Origin: Candidatus Methylomirabilota bacterium
GTDB lineage: Bacteria > Methylomirabilota > Methylomirabilia > Methylomirabilales > Methylomirabilaceae
DNA: 64,000 nucleotides
Direction: 5' to 3'
Assembly (NCBI GenBank): GCA_028870115.1
Contig: JAGWQH010000025.1
Span: forward strand, 1-64,000
In this document: positions 39,506 to 48,019 of the stretch, piece after piece
Numbering within the stretch: position 1 is the first letter of the stretch
Layout: every line of letters begins with the position of its first letter
Notes under the pieces: model-generated
The model's database searches: none
What the model saw: only the letters and a program-made list of their open reading frames with translations
What the model was told of the DNA's origin: nothing
Translations under genes and position numbers: made by a program

Positions 39506-40968
39506 CCCCATCGCCCTTCATGTCTGAGCTTCGTACCACCCATCAGTCTTTCAACCTCATCGCAGAGGAAGTTTCGAATCCACCTGCCCTCACGGATCTG
39601 GTTGGTCTGGTTGCCGCCGAGCCCGGTTTATGCCTCCTGGACGCCGATCCCTGGGCTGTGAATCACTGGCGGGCGCCATGCTTCGGCTACGATCCGTTCC
39701 TCACCTTCTCGGCGAAGGGCGATGAGATCACTATCTCGCTCCAGGGTGAGATCCGCCGAGTCAGGGGTGACCCGTTCCAACACCTTCAGGCGGCTCTCAG
39801 GCAGTATGGTGGCGTGACGTCTGCCGGGGACGTTCCAATAGCCGGCGCTATCGGCTACTTCGGGTATGATCTTCGACATCATCTCGAAAAACTACCGGCT
39901 GCGGCGGTAGACGACCTGAGGCTGCCTGACTGTATAATCTATTTTTACGACCGTCTCTTCTGGTTTGAGCCGGCAACGGGCGAGTTGCTCATTACCTCCT
40001 CCGGGCTGCCACTGCCGCCGGGCGTCGCCCGCGAGCGAAGGGCTCGAGAGCGGTTGCAGGAGGGTCGCGACCTGATAGCGCGCGCCAAGCTGCCGGGCGG
40101 GAGCGGGCCGCCTGAGTTGCCGCATCTTGAGGCTCCTCTCGAGAGCAACATGTCGAAAGAGCAATACTGTAAGGCGCTGGAGGCGGTGTTGGAGTATATT
40201 GCCGCCGGCGATATCTATCAGGCCAACATCTCGCAGCGCTTCGCCACGCAGTTCTCCGGCGAACCGTGGGCGCTGTATCGGCGGCTTCGGAGTCGCTTCC
40301 CCGCGCCATTCGGGGCGTACCTTCACTGTGGCCCCTTCCATGTGCTGTCCAACTCTCCGGAACGGTTCCTGCTGGTGGAGGGGAATCGGATCTCGACCTG
40401 TCCGATCAAAGGGACCCGTCCTCGCGGGATGACTGTGGAAGACGATGCGCGGATCATCGGCCATCTCCGTCACGATCCGAAAGAGTGCGCCGAACATGTC
40501 ATGATCGTGGATCTGGAGCGAAACGATCTGGGCAGAATCTGTCAGGTCGGCTCCGTGCATGTGGAGCAGTTCGAAACGATCGAAACCTACCACACCCTCC
40601 ACCACATGGTGTCAACCGTAGCGGGCACCCTGGAGGACGGGATAGATCCGATCGACTGTCTGCGAGCGACCTTCCCTGGCGGGTCGATCACCGGGGCCCC
40701 GAAGATCCGCGCGATGGAGGTGATCGACGAGGTAGAGCCAACGGCTCGTGGCCTCTACACCGGGGCGATCGGGTTCATCGGGTTCTCGGGAGGGATGGAA
40801 CTGAACATCGCCATTCGAACAGCTATCGCGACGGGCGGACGGATTTATTTCCAGACGGGCGGAGGGATTGTGGCCGACTCCTCGCCGGCACGAGAGTACG
40901 AGGAGACGCTGCTCAAGGCCGAAACCTTTTTTCGAACCCTTGGCGTGGGTGCTGGTTTTGGGAGGTAA
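39502..40968 (+). CDS. pabB: Aminodeoxychorismate synthase component I
   Basis: 488 residues, chorismate-binding family. CPIKGTRPRG has the Lys that marks PabB rather than the Ala of anthranilate synthase TrpE. HVMIVDLERNDLGRIC, TFPGGSITGAPKIRAMEVI and YFQTGGGIVADS complete the active site. With a glutaminase subunit (not in this window) it makes aminodeoxychorismate for folate. Overlaps pyrK by 4 bp; the lyase gene pabC follows after 9 bp. Confidence 0.92.
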   Translation: MTPSPFMSELRTTHQSFNLIAEEVSNPPALTDLVGLVAAEPGLCLLDADPWAVNHWRAPCFGYDPFLTFSAKGDEITISLQGEIRRVRGDPFQHLQAALRQYGGVTSAGDVPIAGAIGYFGYDLRHHLEKLPAAAVDDLRLPDCIIYFYDRLFWFEPATGELLITSSGLPLPPGVARERRARERLQEGRDLIARAKLPGGSGPPELPHLEAPLESNMSKEQYCKALEAVLEYIAAGDIYQANISQRFATQFSGEPWALYRRLRSRFPAPFGAYLHCGPFHVLSNSPERFLLVEGNRISTCPIKGTRPRGMTVEDDARIIGHLRHDPKECAEHVMIVDLERNDLGRICQVGSVHVEQFETIETYHTLHHMVSTVAGTLEDGIDPIDCLRATFPGGSITGAPKIRAMEVIDEVEPTARGLYTGAIGFIGFSGGMELNIAIRTAIATGGRIYFQTGGGIVADSSPAREYEETLLKAETFFRTLGVGAGFGR

Positions 40969-40977
40969 AGGAAGCGG

Positions 40978-41874
40978 ATGGCCTTTGTCTATCTGAACGG
41001 GCGCTATGTACAGGCTGAGCGGGCGAAGGTATCGGCGTTCGATCGAGGGTTCTCGTACGGCGATGGCCTCTTTGAAACCATCCGGGCGTATACCGGGTGG
41101 ATCTTTGGCCTCGAGCGCCACCTCGCTCGCCTCAAGAAAGGCGCCGATCAGATCGGAATCCCGTTTGAAAGTAACGTGGGCGAGTGGCGAAAGCTGATGG
41201 GTGAGCTGCTCCGGCGCAATCGTCTTCAAGTTACTGATGCTTCCTTGCGGTTGACGGTGACAAGAGGCCCGGACGTGCTGGGTTCTCTCCTGCCTCCCGA
41301 CGCGCCCCTCCCACCTACGCTACTGTTGGTCGCCAGGCCACTGGATGAGGGAATCGCTGAACGTCAGCAGGTCGGGATCGGCGCGGTTACGGTTCGCTGG
41401 GGAAGTCCATTCAACCCGCTCCAGATCAAGTCGCTTGACTATCTCTATAACATGCTGGCGATGGCGCAGGCGAAACGTGAAGGCGCAGTGGAGGCTTTAT
41501 TTGTGGAGGCCGATGGCTGCGTCATCGAGGGAACCACGAGCAACGTGTTCTCAGTCTCACAAGGGATGGTGGTGACTCCTCCTTTAAGTTCTGGGCTCTT
41601 ACCGGGTATTACCAGGGAAGTGGTTGTCGAACTGGCGAAGCGGGAAGGCTTGATCGTCCACGAAGCCCCGGTCCCTCTCGGTGGGCTCCTATCTGCGGAC
41701 GAGGCGTTCCTTACCGGCTCCCTCAAGGAGATCACGCCCTTAATTGCGGTTGGCGGCTCCAAAATCGGTACCGGCAGCCCCGGCCCAGTCACGCGCCGTC
41801 TCCAGCAGTGCTACCGGACAGCCGTTAAAAAGGAGCGGGATCAAGGTGCGCGGGGTGCGAAGGACGAGGGATAA
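40978..41874 (+). CDS. pabC: Class IV PLP aminotransferase, probable aminodeoxychorismate lyase
   Basis: 298 residues. Opens with FVYLNGRYVQAERAKVSAFDRGFSYGDGLFETIR; PLP Lys in QIKSLDYLYNMLA (about residue 149); FVEADGCVIEGTTSNVF and TGSLKEITPL follow. PabC is favoured over IlvE because pabB is directly upstream. The C-terminal ~12 residues (DQGARGAKDEG) are encoded by degenerate heptamer-like DNA and look like a repeat-derived tail. Confidence 0.85.
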   Translation: MAFVYLNGRYVQAERAKVSAFDRGFSYGDGLFETIRAYTGWIFGLERHLARLKKGADQIGIPFESNVGEWRKLMGELLRRNRLQVTDASLRLTVTRGPDVLGSLLPPDAPLPPTLLLVARPLDEGIAERQQVGIGAVTVRWGSPFNPLQIKSLDYLYNMLAMAQAKREGAVEALFVEADGCVIEGTTSNVFSVSQGMVVTPPLSSGLLPGITREVVVELAKREGLIVHEAPVPLGGLLSADEAFLTGSLKEITPLIAVGGSKIGTGSPGPVTRRLQQCYRTAVKKERDQGARGAKDEG

Positions 41875-41878
41875 AAAC

Positions 41879-42850
41879 GTGAAGCCTGTCGTGAGCCACG
41901 CTAAACGACCGGATCTGAGTGTGACTGTTGCGGGCATCACCATGCAGAACCCGGTGATGACCGCCTCCGGGACCTTTGGCTATGCTCAGGAGTTTGAGCC
42001 GTACGTAGACCTCTCTCGCCTGGGGGCCATCGTTGTCAAGACTATCACACGTACGCCGCGAGCCGGAAATCCGCCGCCTCGGATCGTGGAGACCCCCGGC
42101 GGGATGTTGAACGCCATCGGCCTCCAGAATGTCGGCGTACACGCGTTCATCGAGGAGAAACTCCCCTACCTGAGGAAGTTGGGGCCGCCTGTCATTGTCA
42201 ATATCGCCGGCGAGTCGATCGATGACTACGTGGAGCTGGCGAAGCGGCTCAGCGATCAAGAGGGGATCAGCGGAATCGAGTTGAACATCTCCTGCCCCAA
42301 CGTGGCCGACGGTCTGATCTTCGGTTGCAATGCGGTGTTGGCTCACAAACTGATATCGCAGGTACGGCAGGCAACACTGCTTCCACTCATCCCGAAGCTC
42401 TCACCAAATATTACTGATGTAGTGGAGATCGCGCAGTCGCTGGCGGATGCCGGGGCCGACGCGCTCTCCCTCATCAACACGCTGATCGGTATGGCCATCG
42501 ACGTGCGAAGCCGTCGGCCAAAGCTCGGCAACGTGACGGGTGGACTTTCCGGCCCGGCCATCCGGCCGGTCGCGGTCCGCATGGTCTGGGAGGTGGCGCG
42601 AGCGGTGAAGCTCCCGCTGATCGGAATGGGCGGGATCATAACGGCCGACGACGCACTGGAGTTCTTGATCGCCGGCGCCACAGCGGTTGCGGTCGGGACG
42701 GGCAACTTCACCTCGCCGAGCAGCGCAAAACGGGTCATTGATGGGATCGAGGCATATTTGATCGACCATAAGGTGAGGCGCGTGACCGATCTCATCGGGT
42801 CCTTGGATCTGACCGGCACCGCCCGTGAGGTCACGAAATGGTCAAGCTGA
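41879..42850 (+). CDS. pyrD: Dihydroorotate dehydrogenase B catalytic subunit
   Basis: 323 residues from the GTG at 41879 (GAGG about nine bases upstream); a GTG at 41891 is possible. FMN-binding TASGTFGYAQEF, KTITRTPRAGNPPPRI, GLQNVGV, the catalytic Cys loop LNISCPNV, and LIGMGGI...GTGNF are class 1B features. This fits the PyrK partner encoded upstream. The stop overlaps nth by 13 bp. Confidence 0.94.
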   Translation: MKPVVSHAKRPDLSVTVAGITMQNPVMTASGTFGYAQEFEPYVDLSRLGAIVVKTITRTPRAGNPPPRIVETPGGMLNAIGLQNVGVHAFIEEKLPYLRKLGPPVIVNIAGESIDDYVELAKRLSDQEGISGIELNISCPNVADGLIFGCNAVLAHKLISQVRQATLLPLIPKLSPNITDVVEIAQSLADAGADALSLINTLIGMAIDVRSRRPKLGNVTGGLSGPAIRPVAVRMVWEVARAVKLPLIGMGGIITADDALEFLIAGATAVAVGTGNFTSPSSAKRVIDGIEAYLIDHKVRRVTDLIGSLDLTGTAREVTKWSS

Positions 42851-43512
42851 GACCGGCGAAGGGCGACATTCGTAGCGCCACCCCTGCCACCGCAAAAAAG
42901 ATCCTTGCCATCCTGGAGGAGACCTACCCCGATGCCTGCGTGACGCTTGACTTCAAGAACCCGTTCGAACTGCTGATCGCTACGATCCTTGCCGCCCAGT
43001 GTACCGATGAGCGGGTTAACCAAGTTACAAAGGGGCTGTTCAAGCGGTATTCGACTCCAAAGGCGTTCGCCGAGGCCGATCCCGCCGAGCTGGAAGAGGC
43101 GATCCGGTCCACGGGCTTCTACCGGAACAAAGCCAAAAGCATCGTCGGCTGCTGTAAGAAGATCATGGAGGAGTTCGGCGGGCAGGTGCCGCAAACGATG
43201 GAGGAGTTAATCACATTGCCCGGCGTCTGGCGTAAGACCGCCAACATCGTCCTGAGCAACGCCTTGGGGATCACGGCCGGAATTGCGGTGGACACCCATG
43301 TCATGCGGGTGGCGAACCGCCTGGGCCTGGCACAGAGCGACAAACCGGATGAGATCGAGCAACAGCTCTGCCGGATCATCGCAAAGGAGAAGTGGATTCG
43401 CTTGACCCACCTGCTCGTCTTCCACGGTCGCGCCGTCTGCATGGCGAAGCGACCCGACTGCCCCCGCTGCCCCGTCCGTCACCTCTGCCCCTGGCCGGAT
43501 AAGACTGTCTAA
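42838..43512 (+). CDS. nth: Endonuclease III
   Basis: 224 residues. Helix-hairpin-helix with catalytic Lys in LPGVWRKTANIVL and catalytic Asp in VDTHVMRVANRLG; C-terminal [4Fe-4S] cluster C-x6-C-x2-C-x5-C (MAKRPDCPRCPVRHLC). The hairpin has Trp where nearly all relatives have the second Gly (GVGRKTA), a one-base change at 43228. It removes oxidised pyrimidines from DNA. Last gene of the pyr operon. Confidence 0.93.
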   Translation: MVKLRPAKGDIRSATPATAKKILAILEETYPDACVTLDFKNPFELLIATILAAQCTDERVNQVTKGLFKRYSTPKAFAEADPAELEEAIRSTGFYRNKAKSIVGCCKKIMEEFGGQVPQTMEELITLPGVWRKTANIVLSNALGITAGIAVDTHVMRVANRLGLAQSDKPDEIEQQLCRIIAKEKWIRLTHLLVFHGRAVCMAKRPDCPRCPVRHLCPWPDKTV

Positions 43513-43530
43513 TCTCACTCGATTTCCCTC

Positions 43531-43626
43531 GTCATTGCGAGCACCCCTGCCTGCCGCAGGCAGAGGCAGGGTGGGTGGTAAACTCAGCGTAACAGTGCGA
43601 GATGGCTCCACTTCGTTCGTAATGAC
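43531..43626. repeat. GTCATTGCGAG-type intergenic repeat
   Basis: Starts GTCATTGCGAGCACCCC and ends CTTCGTTCGTAATGAC, with a CTGCCTGCCGCAGGCAG palindrome inside. It is of the common GTCATTGCGAG...AATGAC class found between bacterial genes. Directly downstream of nth. Confidence 0.8.
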
Positions 43627-43662
43627 AACTTTCTGTCTCTAATATTTGGCTTGACTTTCTCC

Positions 43663-43692
43663 TTGACATCCATGGTGGGAAGAGGATGATAA
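43663..43692 (+). promoter_or_regulatory. Possible promoter of the CsgG-like lipoprotein gene
   Basis: TTGACA (43663-43668) with TGATAA (43687-43692) 18 bp further. The leader would be about 215 nt and includes the structured element at 43796-43870. Confidence 0.45.
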
Positions 43693-43795
43693 CATTGTAG
43701 TTTCTTCTTGGAATTCTTCTCCGTTGAGAGGGTAGTCATGTCAACCGACGGGGATTGGCCATTTAAGCCTCAGCGTCAGACAAGAAGAATGTGTG

Positions 43796-43870
43796 CGGCC
43801 CTTCATGGCAGCCTGCGACGAGCTAAGTCAAGGCTGGTAAGCCCTGAAGGGCCGTGGTGTTTCCGGGGGT
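43796..43870 (+). ncRNA. Structured leader element, copy 1
   Basis: CGGCCCTTCA (43796-43805) pairs with TGAAGGGCCG (43845-43854), enclosing a second stem CAGCCT (43810-43815)/AGGCTG (43831-43836). GGTAAGCC precedes the closing arm and TTTCCGGGG follows. The same order (CGGCCCTTC, GGTAAACC, GAAGGGCCG, TATCCGGGG) occurs at 48233-48279. It lies 43 nt before the lipoprotein start, so it could be a cis-regulatory RNA. It matches no riboswitch class I know. Confidence 0.45.
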
Positions 43871-43912
43871 AGACGGGCACACGTCCATCGGAGAATCCAT
43901 CAGGAGGAAGTT

Positions 43913-44947
43913 ATGAGAATGGCAAAGCAGCCTACGAGGTCGACGGCGCTCTTCATTCTTCTCGCAGTGCTGGCGGGGTGCGCCGGTACTGGCGGCGGCT
44001 CGTCGCAGCCGACTGCACCGCCGGCCTCCGGCCCCGCGGTAGGTATACCGACCATAGGCCTCCAGAGTGGACTCCCCCCGCTGATGGGCCCCAAGAAGCG
44101 GATCGCGGTCGCCAAATTCGATGCCGCCGGCGCCTTTATGGCCCAGTATGGTGTCTGGGATATTGGTGGCGGTCTGGCGGCCCAACTGACCACTGCCCTA
44201 GTCAATTCTGGTCACTTCATCGTCGTGGAGCGGGCCGAGCTTATGCCTGTGATGCGTGAGCAGGAGATGGCCATGCAGAAGATCGTCTCCAGGGAGACCG
44301 TCGCTCAGGTGAGTCGGATCCTTGGGGCCCAGCTTCTCGTCGCGGGCTCGGTCACCGAGTTTGATCAGGGGGCCGGTGGCGGGAGCTTGCATCTGGGGGT
44401 TGGGGCGGCTTCAGGGCTGCTGGGCGGTCTCCTTGGAGCCCAAACTACCAGGGGTGTGGTCGGGATGGATGTGCGTGTCATCGATACCACCACGGGCCAA
44501 GTGGTACAGTCGCACCGGGTCGAGGCGAACACATCGCAGAGCGGGATCTCGGCGGACATCAACGTGCAGCAGGTAACCTTCGGCGGCGACGCGTTCAACA
44601 AGACTGTGCTCGGACTGGCGACGCGGCAGGCTATCGAGCAGGCCGTGATGTTCATCATCCGATCGACGGAGCCGGTGCCGTGGACAGGCCGGGTGGTGGA
44701 GGTGACAGGCAACCAGGTGTACATCAACGCCGGAGCCGGCGCGGGCGTGAAGCTGGGCGATCGCTTCACCGTTACGGCCGTCGTGCGGGAACTAATGGAT
44801 CCCGAGTCAGGGGCTCTCCTGGGGATTGTGGAAGACAAACGAGGCGAGATCGAGGTGGTGAGCGTCCAGGAGAAGTTCAGCGTGGCCAAGACGCGGTCGC
44901 CCTTTCAGGCCTCGCGCGGGGACCTCGTGAAGGTTCCTAGCCCTTAG
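43913..44947 (+). CDS. CsgG-family outer-membrane lipoprotein
   Basis: 344 residues. Signal peptide with lipobox LAVLAGC (Cys about residue 23). CsgG-like core: KKRIAVAKFDAAG, GLAAQLTTALVNSGHFIVVERAEL, ILGAQLLVAGSVTEFD, VVGMDVRVIDTTTGQVV. The C-terminal ~90 residues (VEVTGNQVYINAGAGAGVKLGDRFTV) resemble a flagellar-assembly-lipoprotein-like FlgT/OB-type domain. CsgG forms secretion channels for curli; no curli genes are nearby, so the exported partner is unknown. RBS AGGAGG before the ATG. Confidence 0.85.
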   Translation: MRMAKQPTRSTALFILLAVLAGCAGTGGGSSQPTAPPASGPAVGIPTIGLQSGLPPLMGPKKRIAVAKFDAAGAFMAQYGVWDIGGGLAAQLTTALVNSGHFIVVERAELMPVMREQEMAMQKIVSRETVAQVSRILGAQLLVAGSVTEFDQGAGGGSLHLGVGAASGLLGGLLGAQTTRGVVGMDVRVIDTTTGQVVQSHRVEANTSQSGISADINVQQVTFGGDAFNKTVLGLATRQAIEQAVMFIIRSTEPVPWTGRVVEVTGNQVYINAGAGAGVKLGDRFTVTAVVRELMDPESGALLGIVEDKRGEIEVVSVQEKFSVAKTRSPFQASRGDLVKVPSP

Positions 44948-45054
44948 TTGGTGGCGTGAAGCCCGGCGATCTGAACTCGGAGTGGGGGCTTGAGCACGCC
45001 TTGATAGGCGAGGCGAAACACGTTCTTCGCGGGGAGAGAAGGAGGTCAATTGCG

Positions 45055-45387
45055 ATGAAGAAGCTGCTGACGTTAGCATTGGGCGTGGTGATACTAGTGG
45101 CCTTCACTGGCCTGGGCGCTGCGCAACAGAAGGCTGAGGAAAGAAGGAAGCCTTTGCGTCCTCCTGATGAAGCAGTGATGGGTCAGAAAGATCTATGCGT
45201 CAATCACAAGAACGATGCCAAAAAATATGCGTCCTGCCAAAACGCAGTACGGCTTGGTGGCAAAGGTGGCGGGGGTACGGTACAAAGGATCACTGTGTGC
45301 TCCGGTGGCTACTGGTGGACGATTGAGAGTCTGGCGGGACCGATAACACAGGGTGGACCATGCAAGCCAGAAGGAGCAATCCAGTAG
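45055..45387 (+). CDS. Small secreted protein with four cysteines
   Basis: 110 residues from the ATG at 45055, preceded by AAGGAGG. Signal peptide MKKLLTLALGVVILVAFTG, cleavage likely after LGAA. The mature part is basic at first, then has cysteines in DLCVNHK, ASCQNAV, ITVCSGGY and GPCKP, which could form two disulfides. No family recognised. It follows the CsgG-like gene and precedes another exported protein. Confidence 0.65.
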   Translation: MKKLLTLALGVVILVAFTGLGAAQQKAEERRKPLRPPDEAVMGQKDLCVNHKNDAKKYASCQNAVRLGGKGGGGTVQRITVCSGGYWWTIESLAGPITQGGPCKPEGAIQ

Positions 45388-45630
45388 GACATGTCCCATA
45401 TAGGTATCGCACAAGATATAGATATATGTCATGCCTGCCTCAAGTTTTCGCCGGGGGGGTAGGCTTCAACCGGCATCCAGGCGTGATCCTCATCAAAACG
45501 GGGAATCAGAACATAACGCCCTCAATTCTCGCTGAAGCTCCAGGCGCGTGACGCGGAGTGAGAATGATGACAAGCGGGCAACTCGTAGTCAGCCTACGGG
45601 GATTCTTTAAGTTGAAGGAGGTGATTGCAG

Positions 45631-46041
45631 ATGAAACGACTGTTCTTTGTGTGTGCCGTCACGAGCCTGCTCATGGCGGTGGGGTCGATGGCTTGGGCTA
45701 CGTCCAACCTTAACTTGTCGAAAAGCAACGTCAATAGGATGGTATCTGACACGACGGTCGTAACTCCGGCGCAGGCGGCCGCCATCGGAGATGAGTTGGA
45801 TAAGATTGGTCATGGGGTAACCGAGGCGTCGGTGCGAGAGGTTTTGCGAAAGCTCGGTATTAACCAACCTAATCTCATCGTTCGCATCGTACCCGCTGGA
45901 CCAGGAGGCGGGAAAATCCCGGCGGTTCTCATCCTGAAGAATCCGGCGGATGAAGCAGCCGCGAGAGAAATCGCAGTGTCGGATTCTGGTGTCGTGTCTC
46001 CAAGGCCCATCGTAATACCAAAAGGAAGGGTGAAGAACTAA
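45631..46041 (+). CDS. Small exported protein of unknown function
   Basis: 136 residues from the ATG at 45631, with a very strong AAGGAGGTGAT site. Signal peptide ending at about residue 24 (SMAWA). The mature part has a helical middle (GVTEASVREVLRKLGINQP) and a beta-rich end (AVLILKNPADEAAAREIAVS), without cysteines. It sits with the CsgG-like lipoprotein and the Cys-rich secreted protein, so all three may form an export-related group; this is inference. A terminator follows. Confidence 0.65.
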   Translation: MKRLFFVCAVTSLLMAVGSMAWATSNLNLSKSNVNRMVSDTTVVTPAQAAAIGDELDKIGHGVTEASVREVLRKLGINQPNLIVRIVPAGPGGGKIPAVLILKNPADEAAAREIAVSDSGVVSPRPIVIPKGRVKN

Positions 46042-46114
46042 GCGCGATTTGAAGCGGAGGCGTGCACCGCGGTCAGAACACAAAGGCAATAGAATTGTAG
46101 GACTGGAGAACTCA

Positions 46115-46158
46115 GCAAAGGAGGGCATCCCCCTCAAAGAGGTTGCCCTCCTTGCTTT
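46115..46158 (+). terminator. Terminator after the exported-protein genes
   Basis: GCAAAGGAGGGCA (46115-46127) pairs with TTGCCCTCCTTGC (46143-46155), followed by TTTC. Confidence 0.7.
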
Positions 46159-46225
46159 CATTGACGGAAGCGCCCGGACCGTATAGGACAAATGATATGC
46201 TGAAGGAACTCAGCAGGAGGAGAGC

Positions 46226-47014
46226 ATGAGGATCGGCCGAGCCCTCGCCGCCGTGACGATCGTGATTCTAGCCTACGCCACTGCGCAGGCTGCGGAGATC
46301 ACTGGCGACGAGCTTAAGAAGGTTTTGCAGGAGAATCCCAACATACTTATCGAGACGATCAAGGCCAACAGGAAGGCTATCTTCGACATCATCAATCAGA
46401 CTGGGCTCGAGGAACAGGCTCGCATGCAGAAGGAGGCCGAGGAAGCTGAGCGAAGGGCCTACGAGGACGCCTTCAGGAACCCTCTCAAGCCCGCGATTGA
46501 CGACAAGACCCGGATCCGTGGCAGCAAGGACGCCAAGTACACTCTGGTGGAGTATTCCGACTTCCAGTGCCCCTACTGCGCAAGGGCCTACCCCACCGTT
46601 GAGGAGCTGAGAAAGAGGCATGGCAATGACCTGCGCTTCATCTACAAGCACCTGCCCCTGCCTTTCCACCCCCAAGCCATGCCCGCGGCCCAGTGGCTCG
46701 AGGCCGTCGCGATCCAGTCGCCAGAGAAGGCCTGGAAGTTTCATGACATCCTCTTCGAGAATCAGGACAAGCTCGGAGTCGACTTCTTCAAGAAGACCGC
46801 TAAGGACCTCGGCGTCGACGTGGAGAGGTGCGAGAAGGACGCCGAGAGCCAGGCCGTGAAAGACCGTATCGCTGCGGACATCGAGGAAGCCAAGCGGTTC
46901 GGCTTCAACGGCACCCCAGGCTTCCTGCTCAACGGTATCCCGGTGAAGGGCGCCTACCCGATCGAATACTTCGAGGAGATCATCAAGAAGCTCGCCACCA
47001 CCAAAGCCGATTAG
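46226..47014 (+). CDS. DsbA-like thiol oxidoreductase (thioredoxin-4 type)
   Basis: 262 residues. Signal peptide to about residue 22 (ATAQA), an N-terminal helical extension with an acidic coiled coil, then a DsbA fold: active site FQCPYCARAY and cis-Pro loop NGTPGFLLNG. This is the DsbA/BdbD-like group that forms disulfides in exported proteins, often with a DsbB or VKOR partner not seen here. The nearby Cys-rich secreted protein (45055-45387) could be a client; this is inference. Confidence 0.88.
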   Translation: MRIGRALAAVTIVILAYATAQAAEITGDELKKVLQENPNILIETIKANRKAIFDIINQTGLEEQARMQKEAEEAERRAYEDAFRNPLKPAIDDKTRIRGSKDAKYTLVEYSDFQCPYCARAYPTVEELRKRHGNDLRFIYKHLPLPFHPQAMPAAQWLEAVAIQSPEKAWKFHDILFENQDKLGVDFFKKTAKDLGVDVERCEKDAESQAVKDRIAADIEEAKRFGFNGTPGFLLNGIPVKGAYPIEYFEEIIKKLATTKAD

Positions 47015-47102
47015 GAAACATGGGGGGGGGTTGCTCCCGCGCATCCTCCTCAGACCCGCCTTTTCCTCTGTCCCCCTTCCTTGCCGACCGTTGAGATGAT
47101 GA

Positions 47103-47160
47103 AAATGGCATTGACTCTTGCCATTTGGCATAATATAATGCCATGAAGAGGAGGGCATTG
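47103..47160 (+). promoter_or_regulatory. Autoregulated promoter with two palindromic operators
   Basis: TTGACT (47111-47116), 17-bp spacer, perfect TATAAT (47134-47139). AAATGGCA (47103-47110) and TGCCATTT (47119-47126) flank the -35. TGGCAT (47126-47131) and ATGCCA (47138-47143) flank the -10. A third GGCATTGCCATGG-type site covers the start codon. This is as expected for antitoxin-bound operators of the AbrB/MazE type. Confidence 0.8.
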
Positions 47161-47162
47161 CC

Positions 47163-47426
47163 ATGGAAACAACCTTGGATAGATTCGGTCGGGTGGTGAT
47201 CCCAAAAGACATCCGCGACGCTCTCGGTCTGAAACCAGGGGAACTGTTAAAGATAGAGCAAACGGATGACGAGGTTGTTTTGAAGCCGTTGCGGGAAGAA
47301 CCCCCGATTAAGGTGAAGAATGGCGTGCTGGTCTATGCAGGCACAGCAACAGGCATTCTGATGGAGGCTGTGAGGGCCCATCGCGAGGAACGCCTCAGGA
47401 GGGTGGCTTTGCCGGGGAGATCATGA
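47163..47426 (+). CDS. AbrB/MazE/SpoVT-family antitoxin
   Basis: 87 residues. Swapped-hairpin domain at the N-terminus: LDRFGRVVIPKDIRDALGLKPGELLKIEQ. The C-terminal half (GVLVYAGTATGILMEAVRAHREER) would wrap the toxin. It is translated together with the PIN toxin by a 4-bp overlap and probably represses its own promoter through the operators upstream. Confidence 0.9.
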   Translation: METTLDRFGRVVIPKDIRDALGLKPGELLKIEQTDDEVVLKPLREEPPIKVKNGVLVYAGTATGILMEAVRAHREERLRRVALPGRS

Positions 47427-47857
47427 AAATCCTTTTTGACACCTCTGTCCTTGTGGCTGCGATTGTAGAACCGCACCCCCTGCATGCCCCTGCTTTCCGA
47501 TGGCTCAAACGGGCGAGAGCAAAAGAGTTCGACATGCTGATTGCCGGTCATACGCTGGCTGAGCTGTATGCGGTGTTGACCACGTTGCCCATAAGCCCGC
47601 GGATTACGCCAGGGATAGCCGGGCATCTGATCCACAGTGATGTTGAAATTCTGGCAAAGATGGTTTCCCTTTCACCTTCGGAGTACAGTTCTGTCGTCAG
47701 GCGGATGGTTGATCTGGGACTATCTGGAGGCGTGATCTATGACGCCATTATCGCCAAGGCAGCGAATAAATCCGGGGTTGACCATGTGTTAACATTCAAT
47801 ATTGACGACTTCAAACGCGTGTGGCCTGAGGGCGCAGACCGTCTCATCGCGCCATAA
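47423..47857 (+). CDS. PIN-domain toxin (VapC-like)
   Basis: 144 residues. Acidic PIN residues are DTSVLVAA near the start, the Glu in AELYAVLTT, YDAIIAKAA and the late FNIDDFKRV. The family cleaves tRNA or rRNA. The ATG overlaps the antitoxin stop. The pair is complete and looks intact. Confidence 0.9.
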   Translation: MKILFDTSVLVAAIVEPHPLHAPAFRWLKRARAKEFDMLIAGHTLAELYAVLTTLPISPRITPGIAGHLIHSDVEILAKMVSLSPSEYSSVVRRMVDLGLSGGVIYDAIIAKAANKSGVDHVLTFNIDDFKRVWPEGADRLIAP

Positions 47858-48019
47858 AGTATCTGGTAATGTATGTGCGAAATCACAAGACACGCCTTCA
47901 ATCCCTCGAGATGTTTCGCGGCATTTAAATTGTCTCGTTGCGCTACGAGAATTCCTTGATCGGCGTCACTGAACTGCCATTGACGCTTATCCGCTTACGA
48001 ATCCTCGTCTTCGTTTCAA

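Noticed and set aside
39502-40968. Anthranilate synthase component I (TrpE)
   Set aside because: The PIKGT motif has Lys, the PabB-specific residue, and pabC follows.
43796-43870. Known riboswitch (cyclic di-GMP, cobalamin, SAM)
   Set aside because: None of the conserved cores of these classes could be matched.
45360-45551. 63-residue plus-strand frame after the Cys-rich secreted protein
   Set aside because: Overlaps the end of that gene, has no ribosome site and no signal or domain.
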